A DNA stretch of 64,000 bases, from contig NZ_RFFK01000003.1 of NCBI RefSeq assembly GCF_003696305.1, positions 169,887-233,886 of the forward strand. Direction: 5' to 3'. Shown here one piece after another: positions 8,243 through 18,279 of this stretch. Source of the stretch: Pseudomonas sp. AOB-7 (lineage in GTDB: Bacteria > Pseudomonadota > Gammaproteobacteria > Pseudomonadales > Pseudomonadaceae). The position numbers were made by a program, and so were the translations under genes. Below the pieces are notes generated by a model. The model had not been told where the DNA came from and did not search any database. It was given only the letters and a program-made list of their open reading frames with translations. Within the stretch, counting starts at the first letter, position 1, and every line of letters begins with the position of its first letter.

Positions 8243-11035
8243 TCAGTTTGGCAGTGCGTCACGCTGGCGGCGCAGTTCGCGTTCGGCGATCCAGTGTTCG
8301 ATCAGCTCGCGCAGTTGCGACAGCTCCACCGGCTTGGACATGTGGCCGTCCATGCCCACGGCGCGGGCGCGTTCCTTGTGTTCGCTGAGGATGTGCGCGG
8401 TGAGCGCCACCACCGGGGTGCGCGGGCGATGTTCCGCGGCCTCCCAGGCGCGCAGCTGTTCGGTGGCGGAAAAACCGTCGAGCACCGGCATCTCGCAGTC
8501 CATCAGCACCAGGTCGTAGTGCTGCGCCTTCATCGCGCTGAGGGCTTCCTCGCCATTGCTGGCAGTGTCCGGCTGCAGGTTGAGCTTGCCGAGCATGCCG
8601 CGGATCACCTTGGTGGAGATGCTGTTGTCCTCGGCCACCAGGATGCGGAAGTCGCCGGGCACCTCGAGCGGCGTGCTGACCGGCGTCGGCGCGGCCTGCA
8701 CCTGGCTGTCGTTGGGGCGCTGGGCCAGCTCGTCGGCCAGGGTGGTCTTGAGCGTATAGCCGGCCACCGGCTTGGCCAGGATGCGCTTGATCCCGGCGTT
8801 GCGCGCGATCACCTTGCTCGGCGCGTTGCTGATGCCGGTGAGCATGATGATCAGGATGTCGTGGTTGAGGCTGGGGTCTTCCTTGATCTTGGCCGCCAGC
8901 TGCATGCCGGTCATGCCGGGCATGTCCTGATCGAGCAGCACCGCGTCGAAGTATTCGCGCATATGCGCCTTGGTGCGCAGCAGGGCCAGGGCCTCCTTGC
9001 CCGACGGCACGGCGCTGACCTGCAGGCCCCAGGCGTTGCACTGCTGCACCAGCACCTTGCGGCAGGTGTCGTTGTCGTCCACTACCAGCAGGCGCGCGCC
9101 CTGCAGCGGGCTGTCCAGGTCGGCTTCGGGCTGCTGCAGGCGGGCGGCGTCCAGCGGCAGGGTCAGCCACAGGGTCGAGCCCTGGTTGCCGCTGCCCTGG
9201 ATGCCGAACTCGCCGCCCATCAGGCGCACCAGCTGACGGGCGATGATCAGGCCCAGGCGCCCGCCGAGGCGGGTGGCGGCGAGGAAGTCCTTGCTGTGCA
9301 GCTCGGCGTTGAGCAGGGCGTCGCGCTCCTCGGCCAGCAGCGGGCGGCCGCTGTCCTGCACGGCGATGCGCAGGCGGTGCTGGCCGTCGCTGCTGTCCAG
9401 CGCGGCGACCAGCAGGATCTCGCCCTCGTCGGTCTGCTTGAAGGCGTTGTCGAGCAGGCTGAGCAGGGCCTGGCGCAGGCGCGTCGGGTCGCCGCTGATC
9501 ACCCGCGGCACCTGCGGCTGGATGAAACTGATCAGCTCCACCCGTTGCTGCTCGGCCTTGGCGCGGAAGATGTCGAGGCAGTCCTCGATCAGCGCGCCGA
9601 GGTCGAACTGCACGTCGTCCAGCTCGATCTGTCCGGATTCCAGCTTGGAAATGTCGAGAATCTCGTTGATCAGGGTGAGCAGCTCGTTGCCCGAACTGTG
9701 GATGGTCTGCACGTAGTCGCGTTGCTTGGCCGACAGCGGCGTGCCCAGCAGCAGCTCGGTCATGCCCAGCACGCCGTTCATCGGCGTGCGGATCTCGTGG
9801 CTGATCTTGGCCAGGAACTCGGCCTTGGCGCGCAGTTCGGCGCTGCTGGCGGCCAGCGCGGTGCGCTCGTCCAGGGTGTCGCGCTGGATCTGCCGCTGGC
9901 GCTCGGTCAGCGACACGCTGAGGATCAGCCCGGCCAGGGTGGCGACGCTGAACACGCCGAGCACCAGCCAGCCGGGGTTGAGCTGGTCGTAACCGAGCAA
10001 CACCGGAATGAAGAAGCCGAAGCCCAGGTTGAACACCAGCATGCCCACGGCGATCAGCCGCGCCGGCTGGTAACCGGCGCGCCAGTGCAGGGTGCTGACC
10101 AGCAGCAGATTGAGGGTGCTCAGCGCCACCAGCAGGTAGACCAGCGAGCTGTACCAGAGCAGCCCGGTGAGGGCGACGGTGACGGCGTAGGCCAGCAGCA
10201 GCAGCGCGTTGCCCTGCAGCAGGCGGTTGAGCGGGCTGGCCTGCACCGGCGTGCCGCGGACGAAACTGAGGGCGAAGGCCAGGCCGCTGAAGGCGGCGAA
10301 CAGCGCCGAGAGGTCGGCGATCAGCGACTGGTTGTGGCTCAGGCTCGGCAGCCACTGGGCGAAGATGCCGAGGTTGGCCGAGGAACATACCGCCAGGCCG
10401 ATATTCACCCCGGCCAGCCACAGGCTGCTGGCGCTGCGGCTGTAGAAGAAGCGGATCAGGTTGTACAGGGTCAGCAGCAGCAGCGCGCCGAACAGGGCGC
10501 CGAACAGGTAGGCGGGCTTTTCCAGGCTGACCAGCTCGGCCTGGTCCATCACCTTGAACCAGGTCATCAGCGGGTGGTTGGAGGTCAGCCGCACATAGGC
10601 GACGCGGGCCTGGCCGTCGTTGGGCAGCGGCATCAGGTAGAAACGCGAGGGCAGCGGGCGCGACTCCAGCGGCATGGCCTCGCCGGTGTGCAGGTTCTGC
10701 TCCAGCTGGCCGTCGCGCAGCAGGTAGTAGTCGAGGTACTGCACCCGTGGCGAGAACACCCAGAGCCAGGTCGGCTGCTGCTGCGCGGCGAGCTCGACGC
10801 GCAACCAGACGGCGTGCTGGCTGGGCGGGAAGGTGAAGGATTGTTTAGTGAGCGGCTTGAACTGCTGGCGCTGGGCGCGCACCTCTTCCAGGCCCAGGCG
10901 GGCGCTGGCGTCGATCAGGTAGGACCAGCCCTGCGGGCTTGTCGGAGCGGTGCCGGCGCAGGCTGTCAGGTTGACACCGAGCAGCAGCAAACTGGCGAAT
11001 AGTCCGATGGCAATCCTGAGCCGGCGCACGGGCAA
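8243..11035 (-). CDS. retS: Hybrid sensor kinase RetS
   Basis: Inner-membrane hybrid kinase, 930 aa. In Pseudomonas, RetS binds GacS and blocks the Gac/Rsm switch from acute to biofilm lifestyle. Order: signal peptide (1-28), periplasmic 7TMR-DISMED2 sensor (about 30-165), seven membrane helices (about 175-375), HisKA with His413 in [12 protein letters not shown], HATPase, REC1 with Asp702 (LLDQDMPG) and REC2 with Asp846 (LMDCEMP). The ATPase core looks decayed: the G1 box reads VQDSGRPL instead of DxGxG. This fits a kinase that acts by protein contact. Position upstream of purD/purH and next to urt matches PAO1 PA4856. Confidence 0.93.
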   Translation of the reverse strand: MPVRRLRIAIGLFASLLLLGVNLTACAGTAPTSPQGWSYLIDASARLGLEEVRAQRQQFKPLTKQSFTFPPSQHAVWLRVELAAQQQPTWLWVFSPRVQYLDYYLLRDGQLEQNLHTGEAMPLESRPLPSRFYLMPLPNDGQARVAYVRLTSNHPLMTWFKVMDQAELVSLEKPAYLFGALFGALLLLTLYNLIRFFYSRSASSLWLAGVNIGLAVCSSANLGIFAQWLPSLSHNQSLIADLSALFAAFSGLAFALSFVRGTPVQASPLNRLLQGNALLLLAYAVTVALTGLLWYSSLVYLLVALSTLNLLLVSTLHWRAGYQPARLIAVGMLVFNLGFGFFIPVLLGYDQLNPGWLVLGVFSVATLAGLILSVSLTERQRQIQRDTLDERTALAASSAELRAKAEFLAKISHEIRTPMNGVLGMTELLLGTPLSAKQRDYVQTIHSSGNELLTLINEILDISKLESGQIELDDVQFDLGALIEDCLDIFRAKAEQQRVELISFIQPQVPRVISGDPTRLRQALLSLLDNAFKQTDEGEILLVAALDSSDGQHRLRIAVQDSGRPLLAEERDALLNAELHSKDFLAATRLGGRLGLIIARQLVRLMGGEFGIQGSGNQGSTLWLTLPLDAARLQQPEADLDSPLQGARLLVVDDNDTCRKVLVQQCNAWGLQVSAVPSGKEALALLRTKAHMREYFDAVLLDQDMPGMTGMQLAAKIKEDPSLNHDILIIMLTGISNAPSKVIARNAGIKRILAKPVAGYTLKTTLADELAQRPNDSQVQAAPTPVSTPLEVPGDFRILVAEDNSISTKVIRGMLGKLNLQPDTASNGEEALSAMKAQHYDLVLMDCEMPVLDGFSATEQLRAWEAAEHRPRTPVVALTAHILSEHKERARAVGMDGHMSKPVELSQLRELIEHWIAERELRRQRDALPN

Positions 11036-11103
11036 ATCCCTTCTAAATGAGTGGCCGGATTATAGCCAAGCATTTGTTCGGGAGAATATGGCGTAGGCGG
11101 GCA

Positions 11104-11208
11104 TTTTTGTGGCCTGCCATCCCTGGCGGCCACCCTGCGGGCCGTCGCAAGCGACGTCAAAAAACGCTCCAGGCGTTTTTTTGTGGCCTGCCGTCCCTGG
11201 CGGCCACC
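11104..11208. repeat. Tandem pair of 31-bp palindromic repeats between purD and retS
   Basis: 11104-11134 and 11178-11208 are direct repeats with one mismatch, each running TTTTTGTGGCCTGCC..GGCGGCCACC. Each unit is itself a GTGGCC..GGCCAC palindrome. The 43-nt spacer holds the hairpin described separately. I did not see a third copy in the window. Confidence 0.8.
11159..11181 (-). terminator. Bidirectional rho-independent terminator after purD
   Basis: AAAAAACGC (11159-11167) pairs with GCGTTTTTT (11173-11181) around a 5-base loop, giving T-runs on both strands. It lies about 55 bases past the purD stop and would separate purD from retS transcription. Confidence 0.7.
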
Positions 11209-11235
11209 GGCCTGCGTCATATGCCCTGGCGGCGA

Positions 11236-12525
11236 TCAGCCTTCGCCACGCTCGCGGGCGATGGCGCGGTAGCCGATGTCGTTGCGGTGGAACATGCCGT
11301 TCCAGCGGATCTTCTCGGCCAGGCGGTAGGCCTGCTGCTGGGCCTCGGCCACCGTGCGACCGATGGCGGTGGCGCACAGCACGCGGCCGCCGGCGGTGAC
11401 GACCCGGCCGTCCTTAAGCGCGGTACCGGCGTGGAACACCTTGCCGTCGAGCTGGGCGGCGTCGTCCAGGCCTTCGATCACATCGCCCTTGGCGTAGTCG
11501 CCGGGGTAGCCGCCGGCGGCCAGCACCACGCCCACGGTGGGGCGCGGATCCCAGGTCGCTTCGACCTTGTCCAGCGCCTTGGCCAGCGCGGCCTCGACCA
11601 GCAGCACCAGGGAGCTTTCCAGGCGGCACATGATCGGCTGGGTTTCCGGGTCGCCGAAGCGGCAGTTGAACTCGATGACCTTGGGCTTGCCGGCCTTGTC
11701 GATCATCAGCCCGGCATAGAGGAAGCCGGTGTAGACGTTGCCTTCGCTGGCCATGCCGCGCACGGTGGGGTAGATCACCTCGTCCATCACCCGCTGGTGC
11801 ACCTCAGGCGTCACCACCGGCGCCGGCGAGTAGGCGCCCATGCCGCCGGTGTTCGGGCCGGTATCGGCGTCGCCGACGCGCTTGTGGTCCTGGCTGGTGG
11901 CCATCGGCAGCACATGCTCGCCGTCGACCATGACGATAAAGGAAGCCTCTTCGCCGTCGAGGAACTCTTCGATCACCACGCGCGAGCCGGCCTCACCGAA
12001 GGCGTTGCCGGCGAGCATGTCGCGTACGGCGTCTTCGGCCTCACTCAGGGTCATGGCGACTATCACGCCCTTGCCGGCGGCCAGGCCGTCGGCCTTGATC
12101 ACGATGGGCGCGCCCTTCTCGCGCAGGTAGGCCAGCGCCGGCTCGATCTCGGTGAAGTTCTGGTAGTCGGCGGTGGGGATCTGGTGGCGGGCCAGGAAAT
12201 CCTTGGTGAAGGCCTTGGAGCCTTCCAGCTGGGCGGCGGCGGCGGTGGGGCCGAAGATGTCCAGCTTGCGGCTGCGGAACAGGTCGACCACGCCCTTCAC
12301 CAGCGGTGCCTCGGGCCCGACTATGGTCAGCTGCACGTTCTGCTCGGCGAAATCGGCGAGCTGTTCGATGGCCAGCACGTCGATGGCCACGTTCTCGCAC
12401 TTGGCTTCCACCGCGGTGCCGGCGTTGCCCGGGGCGACGAAGACCTTCTCGACGCGCGGATCCTGCGCCACTTTCCAGGCCAGGGCGTGTTCGCGACCGC
12501 CGCTGCCGATGATCAGTACGTTCAT
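11236..12525 (-). CDS. purD: Phosphoribosylamine-glycine ligase (GAR synthetase)
   Basis: Cytosolic second step of de novo purine synthesis: joins glycine to phosphoribosylamine with ATP. 429 aa, family length. Begins [21 protein letters not shown], the PurD hallmark; the ATP-grasp part holds [14 protein letters not shown] (about 140-155) and [30 protein letters not shown] (about 275-305). It follows purH by 199 nt on the same strand, as in purHD operons. Confidence 0.97.
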   Translation of the reverse strand: MNVLIIGSGGREHALAWKVAQDPRVEKVFVAPGNAGTAVEAKCENVAIDVLAIEQLADFAEQNVQLTIVGPEAPLVKGVVDLFRSRKLDIFGPTAAAAQLEGSKAFTKDFLARHQIPTADYQNFTEIEPALAYLREKGAPIVIKADGLAAGKGVIVAMTLSEAEDAVRDMLAGNAFGEAGSRVVIEEFLDGEEASFIVMVDGEHVLPMATSQDHKRVGDADTGPNTGGMGAYSPAPVVTPEVHQRVMDEVIYPTVRGMASEGNVYTGFLYAGLMIDKAGKPKVIEFNCRFGDPETQPIMCRLESSLVLLVEAALAKALDKVEATWDPRPTVGVVLAAGGYPGDYAKGDVIEGLDDAAQLDGKVFHAGTALKDGRVVTAGGRVLCATAIGRTVAEAQQQAYRLAEKIRWNGMFHRNDIGYRAIARERGEG

Positions 12526-12562
12526 GTCTCTCTCCCAATGGAGGCGGGCCGGTGGCCCGTTT

Positions 12563-12588
12563 GGTGGATAAGAAAAGCGTTATCCACC
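12563..12588. repeat. GGTGGA..TCCACC palindrome between purH and purD
   Basis: GGTGGATAA (12563-12571) pairs perfectly with TTATCCACC (12580-12588), 8-base loop, followed by CTACG. It is a single-hairpin relative of the two-hairpin elements at 33551-33620 and 45793-45863. In the purHD transcript it lies about 40 bases upstream of the purD start. Confidence 0.75.
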
Positions 12589-12724
12589 CTACGAATTCCG
12601 AGGTCGCGATGAAGCCGGTAGATGCTAGGCGCCACGGGTTTCGACAAGCGGAGTTGCCTATTGGCAATGAGCATTGGCGGAACCCGGGGCAACAACGCAG
12701 ATGCCGGTTTCAGTGCGGCCGATT

Positions 12725-14332
12725 TCAGTGCCTGAAGTGGCGCATGCCGGTGAACACCATGGCAATGCCGGCCTCGTCGGCGGCAGCGATCACTTCGTTG
12801 TCGCGCATCGAACCACCGGGCTGGATCACCGCGGTGATGCCGGCCTTGGCCGCGTTGTCGATGCCGTCGCGGAAGGGGAAGAAGGCGTCCGAGGCCATCA
12901 CCGCGCCCTGCACCTGCAGGCCGGCGTGCTCGGCCTTGATCGCGGCGATGCGCGCGGAGTTGACGCGGCTCATCTGGCCGGCGCCGACGCCGACGGTCTG
13001 GCGGTTCTTGGCGTAGACGATGGCGTTGGACTTGACGAACTTGGCCACTTTCCAGGCGAACACCAGGTCGTGGATCTCCTGCTCGCTCGGCGCGCGCTGG
13101 GTGACCACCTTGAGATCGCTGGCGGCGATCATGCCGATATCGCGGCTCTGCACCAGCAGGCCGCCGTTGACGCGCTTGAAGTCCCAGCCCGCGGCACGCT
13201 CGGCCGGCCACTGGCCGCACTCGAGCAGACGCACGTTGGCCTTGGCGGCCACCACTTCACGGGCGGCGGCGCTGATGCTCGGGGCGATGATCACTTCGAC
13301 GAACTGACGCTCGACGATGGCCTTGGCGGTCTCGCCATCCAGCTCGCGGTTAAAGGCGATGATGCCGCCAAACGCGGATTCCGTATCGGTGGCATAGGCC
13401 AGGTCGTAGGCCTTGCGGATACCGCCTTCGTTGTCCGGGACCACGGCCACGCCGCAGGGGTTGGCGTGCTTGACGATGACGCAGGCCGGCTTGACGAAGC
13501 TCTTCACGCATTCCAGCGCGGCGTCGGTGTCGGCCACGTTGTTGAACGACAATTCCTTGCCCTGCAGCTGGACGGCGGTGGAAACGCTGGCCTCGCCCTT
13601 CTTCGCCTCTACGTAGAAGGCCGCGCTCTGGTGCGGGTTCTCGCCGTAGCGCATTTCCTGCGCCTTGATGAACTGGCTGTTGAAGGTGCGCGGGAAGGCG
13701 CCACGGCCTTCGGTGGACAGGGTGTCGCGCGACTGGTCGATGGTGCCCAGGTAGTTGGCGATCATGCCGTCGTAGGCGGCAGTGTGCTCGAAGGCCTTGA
13801 GCGCCAGGTCAAAACGCTGGGCGTAGGTCAGGCCGCCGGCCTTGAGGGACTCGACGATGCCGGCGTAGTCGCCGGCGTTGACCACGATGGCGACGTCCTT
13901 GTGGTTCTTCGCCGCGCTGCGGACCATGGTCGGGCCGCCGATGTCGATGTTCTCGATGGCATCGGCCAGGTCGCAATCAGGCTTGGCCACGGTGGCTTCG
14001 AAGGGGTAGAGGTTGACCGCGACCAGGTCGATCGGCTTGATGCCGTGCTCGTCCATCACCGCGCCGTCGAGGGCGCGACGGCCGAGGATGCCGCCGTGGA
14101 TCTTCGGGTGCAGGGTCTTCACCCGGCCGTCCATCATCTCCGGGAAGCCGGTGTAGTCGGCCACTTCCACTGCGGCTACGCCGTTGTCCTTGAGCAGCTT
14201 GTAGGTGCCGCCGGTGGAGAGGATCTCGACACCGAGGGTGGCCAGTTCGCGGGCGAACTCGAGGATGCCGGTCTTGTCGGAGACGCTGATCAGGGCGCGG
14301 CGAACGGGGAGGCGGGTGGTCTGGTCGGTCAT
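12725..14332 (-). CDS. purH: Bifunctional AICAR transformylase / IMP cyclohydrolase
   Basis: Last two steps of IMP synthesis in the cytosol, 535 aa. The MGS-like IMP cyclohydrolase domain (1-150) begins [20 protein letters not shown] and contains [18 protein letters not shown]; the AICAR transformylase domain follows, with [13 protein letters not shown] (about 264-276). The start [10 protein letters not shown] at 14332 (GGAC just upstream) is preferred over an upstream in-frame ATG at 14344. It lies downstream of fis, from which a strong terminator separates it. Confidence 0.97.
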   Translation of the reverse strand: MTDQTTRLPVRRALISVSDKTGILEFARELATLGVEILSTGGTYKLLKDNGVAAVEVADYTGFPEMMDGRVKTLHPKIHGGILGRRALDGAVMDEHGIKPIDLVAVNLYPFEATVAKPDCDLADAIENIDIGGPTMVRSAAKNHKDVAIVVNAGDYAGIVESLKAGGLTYAQRFDLALKAFEHTAAYDGMIANYLGTIDQSRDTLSTEGRGAFPRTFNSQFIKAQEMRYGENPHQSAAFYVEAKKGEASVSTAVQLQGKELSFNNVADTDAALECVKSFVKPACVIVKHANPCGVAVVPDNEGGIRKAYDLAYATDTESAFGGIIAFNRELDGETAKAIVERQFVEVIIAPSISAAAREVVAAKANVRLLECGQWPAERAAGWDFKRVNGGLLVQSRDIGMIAASDLKVVTQRAPSEQEIHDLVFAWKVAKFVKSNAIVYAKNRQTVGVGAGQMSRVNSARIAAIKAEHAGLQVQGAVMASDAFFPFRDGIDNAAKAGITAVIQPGGSMRDNEVIAAADEAGIAMVFTGMRHFRH

Positions 14333-14362
14333 GGCAAAGTCCATCGGAACAGGAAAACAGTG

Positions 14363-14390
14363 AAAAAAGGCGGCACTCGGCCGCCCTTTT
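14363..14390 (-). terminator. Rho-independent terminator after fis
   Basis: On the minus strand GGCGGC, a short loop, GCCGCC and six T residues follow the fis stop codon by about 13 bases. It ends the dusB-fis operon just before the purH start. Confidence 0.85.
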
Positions 14391-14402
14391 CCGGGGATTC
14401 GC

Positions 14403-14723
14403 TTACAGCAGGTCGTACTGCTTGAGCTTCTTGCGCAGCGTGCCGCGGTTCAGGCCGAGCAGCTCGGAGGCCTTGGTCTGGTTACCTTTCACGTAATTCA
14501 TGACGGTTTCCAGCAGCGGCGCTTCCACTTCGGTGAGCACCAGGTTGTACACATCGGTGACGTCCGCGCCCTCGAGATGGGCGAAATAGTTGTGCAGCGC
14601 CTTTTCCACGGCGCCACGCAGGGTCTGGCCCTCGTCGCTCGGCGTGCTCAGGTGCTGTTTAAGGCTGGTGTTGTCACTCACGGGTGCGGTTCCACTCACT
14701 AAGGTCTCTGTCATCAACGTCAT
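14403..14723 (-). CDS. fis: DNA-binding protein Fis
   Basis: Small nucleoid-associated DNA-bending protein, 106 aa. The C-terminal helix-turn-helix is fully conserved: [26 protein letters not shown]. The N-terminal beta-hairpin arm is longer than in E. coli, as usual in pseudomonads. Start MTLMTETL at 14723 has a GAGGTGG ribosome site about 4 bases upstream. Its ATG overlaps the dusB stop (ATGA), the ancient dusB-fis operon. Confidence 0.97.
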   Translation of the reverse strand: MTLMTETLVSGTAPVSDNTSLKQHLSTPSDEGQTLRGAVEKALHNYFAHLEGADVTDVYNLVLTEVEAPLLETVMNYVKGNQTKASELLGLNRGTLRKKLKQYDLL

Positions 14724-15718
14724 GCGGCCACCTCGTTTCCATCGTTGTGCCGTTCGCGGAAAAACGCGCGAACGTGGGCGCACTGTGCGTCCGTACTGTC
14801 CAGACGGTTGAACTGGGCGCGAAACTCCCTGGCGCCCGGCAGGGTTGCGAGATACCAGCCGACATGCTTGCGGGCGATGCGCACGCCCATTTCGTCGCCG
14901 TAGAAGGCGTGCAGGGCGTCCAGGTGTTCTAGCAGAATGCGTTCCACCTCGAGCAGGCCGGGCGCCGGCAGGCTTTCGCCGGTGCGCAGATAATGCTCGA
15001 TCTCACGGAAGATCCACGGCCGGCCCTGCGCGGCACGACCGATCAGCAGGGCATCGGCGCCGGTGGCGTCGAGTACGGCGCGGGCTTTTTGCGGCGAGTC
15101 GATGTCGCCGTTGGCGAACACCGGAATCGACACCGCCTGCTTGATCGCGGCGATGGTGTCGTACTCGGCTTCGCCGGTGTAGAGGTCGGCGCGCGTGCGG
15201 CCGTGCACGGCCAGCGCGGCGATGCCGGCATCTTCGGCGATCTTCGCCACGGTGACGCCGTTCTTGTTCGCGCGATCCCAGCCGGTGCGGATCTTCAGGG
15301 TCACCGGTACGTCCACCGCGCCGACCACCGCGGCGAGAATCTCGCGCACCAGCGGTTCGTCGCGCAGCAGGGCGGAGCCGGCGGCCTTGTTGCAGACCTT
15401 CTTGGCCGGGCAGCCCATGTTGATGTCGATGATCTGCGCGCCGAGCTCGACGTTCTTGCGTGCGGCTTCGGCGAGCATCTGCGGGTCGCCGCCGGCGATC
15501 TGCACCGAACGCGGCTCGGGGTCGCCGGCGTGCAGCAAACGCAGGCTGGACTTGCGGCTATTCCACAGGCGCACATCGCTGGTGACCATCTCCGACACCA
15601 CCAGGCCGGCACCGAGACGGCGGCACAGCTGGCGGAACGGGCGATCGGTGACGCCGGCCATGGGGGCCAGGATCAACCGATTGGGCAATGTGTAGGGGCC
15701 GATACGTGGGGCCGACAT
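14720..15718 (-). CDS. dusB: tRNA-dihydrouridine synthase B
   Basis: FMN enzyme that reduces uridine in the tRNA D-loop, 332 aa. TIM-barrel N-terminus with [20 protein letters not shown], catalytic Cys in [21 protein letters not shown], and phosphate-binding GDIDSPQKA and [14 protein letters not shown]. Start [11 protein letters not shown] at 15718 is the conserved Pseudomonas start; a 16-residue upstream extension is not. First gene of the dusB-fis operon. Confidence 0.96.
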   Translation of the reverse strand: MSAPRIGPYTLPNRLILAPMAGVTDRPFRQLCRRLGAGLVVSEMVTSDVRLWNSRKSSLRLLHAGDPEPRSVQIAGGDPQMLAEAARKNVELGAQIIDINMGCPAKKVCNKAAGSALLRDEPLVREILAAVVGAVDVPVTLKIRTGWDRANKNGVTVAKIAEDAGIAALAVHGRTRADLYTGEAEYDTIAAIKQAVSIPVFANGDIDSPQKARAVLDATGADALLIGRAAQGRPWIFREIEHYLRTGESLPAPGLLEVERILLEHLDALHAFYGDEMGVRIARKHVGWYLATLPGAREFRAQFNRLDSTDAQCAHVRAFFRERHNDGNEVAA

Positions 15719-15949
15719 GGGGCGTCCCTGCTTGTTGGTTCGCAGTTGAGACAATGGGGCGATCAACAGCTGTCCTCCACGGTTTCCGCAGGGGGAAACA
15801 ATGGTGGGCCTGTGCTCGCAAAAGGGTGGGCATGATACCCGCTCTGGATGACCGGATAAAGGCTGTTTTGAACAAATTCTGAACAGCTATGGGCTTATCG
15901 CCAAGAGTTCGATAGGCGGCCTGCGGCCAGTTGTCGCGCCGCCTGCAGG
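15719..15949. promoter_or_regulatory. Intergenic region with dusB-fis promoter and end of DUF3426 gene
   Basis: 231 bases between the DUF3426 gene stop and the dusB start. It must hold the dusB-fis promoter. I see an imperfect GGCGGC..GCCGCC inverted repeat near 15916-15943 that could end the upstream gene, and an AT-rich stretch (TTGAACAAATTCTGAACA near 15868). I cannot place the promoter boxes with confidence. Confidence 0.4.
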
Positions 15950-17209
15950 CTATTCCGGGGAGTGGAAGCTGAGGCTGTAGTTCACCGCGCGGGTGCCCGG
16001 GTCGAGGATGTCCAGGGAGATGTGGATCGGCGTCTGCGGCGGCATTTCGCTCTGCCCGGCGAGCTCGCCGGCGAGGTATTCGCTGGGCTTGAAACTGCGG
16101 CTGGCGACCAGCTGGCCACCGAGGTCGGCGAAGCGCATTTCCAGCAGCGGGAAGGGTTGGGCGAAGGGCGCGCGGTTGTAGAGGATGGCGTCGACGATCA
16201 GCGCGCCGGAGAACTCCGGGTGGCTGCGCACCACCAGGTTGCTGCTGCGGATCTGGCTGATATCGACCTTCGACGGCAGGCTGCAGCCGATGCTCGGGCA
16301 GAGTTGCTCGAACCAGGGCCGGTAGCGATCCTGGCGCGCCAGCTCGTCGAAGTTGTAGGCGGCGTACTGCGCCAGCAGGCCGCCGGCGGCCAGCAGGTTG
16401 AGCAGGCTCCAGGCGAACCAGCGGCCCCAGGGGCGCGACTGCGGCTGGCGCCAGTCCAGTTGCAGCGGTTCGTCGTCCAGTTCGAACAGGCGTTCCTCGC
16501 GCAGGCCCGGCTCGTTGCGCGCCGCCCTGGGTTCTTCGCGCTCGCTGCGCAGGTCTTCATCCTGTCGCTCTTGCTCGTCCGGTTCGTCATCGAGGCTACC
16601 CAGGCGCGGCTCGCTCGGTTCGTCGAGCTCGTCGGCGCTGGGCTGCTGCTCGCGGGGTGTGACGGGGGCGGTGAATTCGCTGGCTGCTTTGGGCTCAGCG
16701 GCGGCGGGCTCTGGCTGCTCTTCGGTAGGTTGCAGTGCGAAGCTGTCGCGCTCGCGTTTTACCGGCTCGTCACGCAGCAGGGCTTCGGCCCAGGCCTCGT
16801 CGTGCGGCGCGTCGCGGCTCGGCGCTTCGTCGCTGTCGAAGCGTTCGCTGTGGCGCGGGGCGCGTTCCAGGGCGAGGAACTGCTGCGACAGTTGCTGTTC
16901 CTGTTCCTCCAGCTTGGCCAGTTCCTCGTCCAGATCGAGGCCATCCAGGTCGAGGTCGTCGTGAATCCACAGGGTGTCGTCGGCGGCCTTGGCCGGTTTG
17001 CCGGCGGCCGCTGGCTGTGGTTTGCCGGCCGCTGCCGGCGGGGCGGCCGTGGGCGCAGCGCTGGGCGTGCCGAACAACTGCTGCGCGGCGTTGAACACGT
17101 GCAGGCAGGCCCCGCAGCGCACCGCGCCACGGGCGGCAGCCAGCTGCGCCTGGCTGACGCGGAAGCTGGTGCGGCAATGGGGGCACTGGGTGACGTGGCT
17201 TTCGCTCAT
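15950..17209 (-). CDS. MJ0042 zinc-ribbon / DUF3426 membrane protein
   Basis: Single-pass membrane protein of unknown function, 419 aa. An N-terminal zinc ribbon has Cys9/Cys12 (CPHC) and Cys32/Cys35 (CGAC). A long acidic, low-complexity cytoplasmic linker (about 75-245, runs such as EEQEQQLSQQ and DDEPDEQERQDED) leads to one membrane helix (about 258-280) and a periplasmic DUF3426 domain. It lies between prmA and dusB, as in PAO1 (PA4851). The acidic linker makes its composition differ from neighbours but the frame is clear. Confidence 0.88.
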   Translation of the reverse strand: MSESHVTQCPHCRTSFRVSQAQLAAARGAVRCGACLHVFNAAQQLFGTPSAAPTAAPPAAAGKPQPAAAGKPAKAADDTLWIHDDLDLDGLDLDEELAKLEEQEQQLSQQFLALERAPRHSERFDSDEAPSRDAPHDEAWAEALLRDEPVKRERDSFALQPTEEQPEPAAAEPKAASEFTAPVTPREQQPSADELDEPSEPRLGSLDDEPDEQERQDEDLRSEREEPRAARNEPGLREERLFELDDEPLQLDWRQPQSRPWGRWFAWSLLNLLAAGGLLAQYAAYNFDELARQDRYRPWFEQLCPSIGCSLPSKVDISQIRSSNLVVRSHPEFSGALIVDAILYNRAPFAQPFPLLEMRFADLGGQLVASRSFKPSEYLAGELAGQSEMPPQTPIHISLDILDPGTRAVNYSLSFHSPE

Positions 17210-17259
17210 GCGCGGGTCCGATAACTCGAGGCGGTTAGTCTAACGCAATGGTCAGGGGT

Positions 17260-18138
17260 TCAGCGCTTGACGCCGCTGATGCGCACCCAGCCGTCCTTGA
17301 CGGCTGTCGGGTCGAGGTCGAAGGCGCCGGCGTAGGCGGCGCGCACTTCCTCGGCCTGCTCGGCGAGGATGCCCGACAGCGCCAGGCGCCCGCCCGGCTT
17401 GACCAGCGCGCCGATCTGCGGCGCCAGGGAGACCAGCGGGCCGGCGAGGATATTGGCCACCACCACCTCGGCCGGCTGCTGCGGCAGGTCGGCGGGCAGA
17501 TACACCGGGAAGCGCGCCGGATCGATGCCGTTGCGCGAGGCGTTGTCGCGCGAGGCCTCCAGCGCCTGCGGGTCGATATCGGTACCGACCGCCTGCGGCG
17601 CGCCGAGCAGCAGCGCGGCGATGGCCAGGATGCCGGAGCCGCAGCCGAAATCGAGCACGTTGCAGCCGGCCAGATCCTGGCCGTCCAGCCATTCCAGGCA
17701 CAGCGCGGTGGTCGGGTGGGTGCCGGTGCCGAAGGCCAGGCCCGGATCGAGCAGCAGGTTGACCGCCTCCGGCTCCGGTGCGGCGTGCCAGCTCGGCACT
17801 ATCCACAGGCGTTGGCCGAAGCGCATCGGCTGGAAACCGTCCATCCAGCTGCGCTCCCAGTCCTGGTCCTCGATGCGTTCGACATGGTGTTCCGGCAGAG
17901 CGCCGCCGCACAGCAGCTGCAGGTGGGCGAGCAGCGCGGTCTCGTCGGTATCGGCCTCGAACAGGGCCAGCAGGTGGGTGTGCGACCACAGCGGGGTGGT
18001 GCCCAGGTCCGGCTCGAAGATCGGCTGGTCTTCGGCGTCCATAAAGGTCACCGACACGGCGCCGACCTCGAGCAGGGCGTCCTCGTAGGTCTCCGCCTGC
18101 TCCGGGGTGATGGCGAGACGGACTTGTAACCAGGGCAT
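17260..18138 (-). CDS. prmA: Ribosomal protein L11 methyltransferase
   Basis: SAM-dependent enzyme that trimethylates ribosomal protein L11, 292 aa. The substrate-recognition N-domain starts [24 protein letters not shown]; the Rossmann domain has [14 protein letters not shown] (about 165) after the [18 protein letters not shown] motif, and VANILAGPL near 225. Start at 18138 has GAGG 8 bases upstream. It lies 141 nt downstream of accC with a strong hairpin between. Confidence 0.96.
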   Translation of the reverse strand: MPWLQVRLAITPEQAETYEDALLEVGAVSVTFMDAEDQPIFEPDLGTTPLWSHTHLLALFEADTDETALLAHLQLLCGGALPEHHVERIEDQDWERSWMDGFQPMRFGQRLWIVPSWHAAPEPEAVNLLLDPGLAFGTGTHPTTALCLEWLDGQDLAGCNVLDFGCGSGILAIAALLLGAPQAVGTDIDPQALEASRDNASRNGIDPARFPVYLPADLPQQPAEVVVANILAGPLVSLAPQIGALVKPGGRLALSGILAEQAEEVRAAYAGAFDLDPTAVKDGWVRISGVKR

Positions 18139-18229
18139 GGGCAACCTCATGAACGATGCGGCGGGGCGTTTGGCCGCGCAGCTTACTTGAACGGATGGGC
18201 GGGCTGCCAGTTCGGCCGCCGGCCGGAAA

Positions 18230-18261
18230 CGACAAGGGCCGCCAGATGGCAGCCCTTGTCG
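18230..18261 (-). terminator. Terminator hairpin after accC
   Basis: CGACAAGGGC (18230-18239) pairs perfectly with GCCCTTGTCG (18252-18261); a GCC/GGC inner stem extends it. On the minus strand it is followed by TTT. It lies 18 bases past the accC stop, so it ends the aroQ-accB-accC transcript, fully or partly. Confidence 0.75.
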
Positions 18262-18279
18262 GTGCAGCAGACCTAAGTC

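Noticed and set aside
8165..8262. Longer N-terminus for the MarC-family protein (start 8262)
   Set aside because: The added residues lack similarity and are not hydrophobic; 8205 gives family length.
8204..11002. 932-aa plus-strand open frame opposite retS
   Set aside because: Antisense shadow of a well-supported gene; composition (runs of Gln, His, Gly, Ala) is that of a GC-rich complement.
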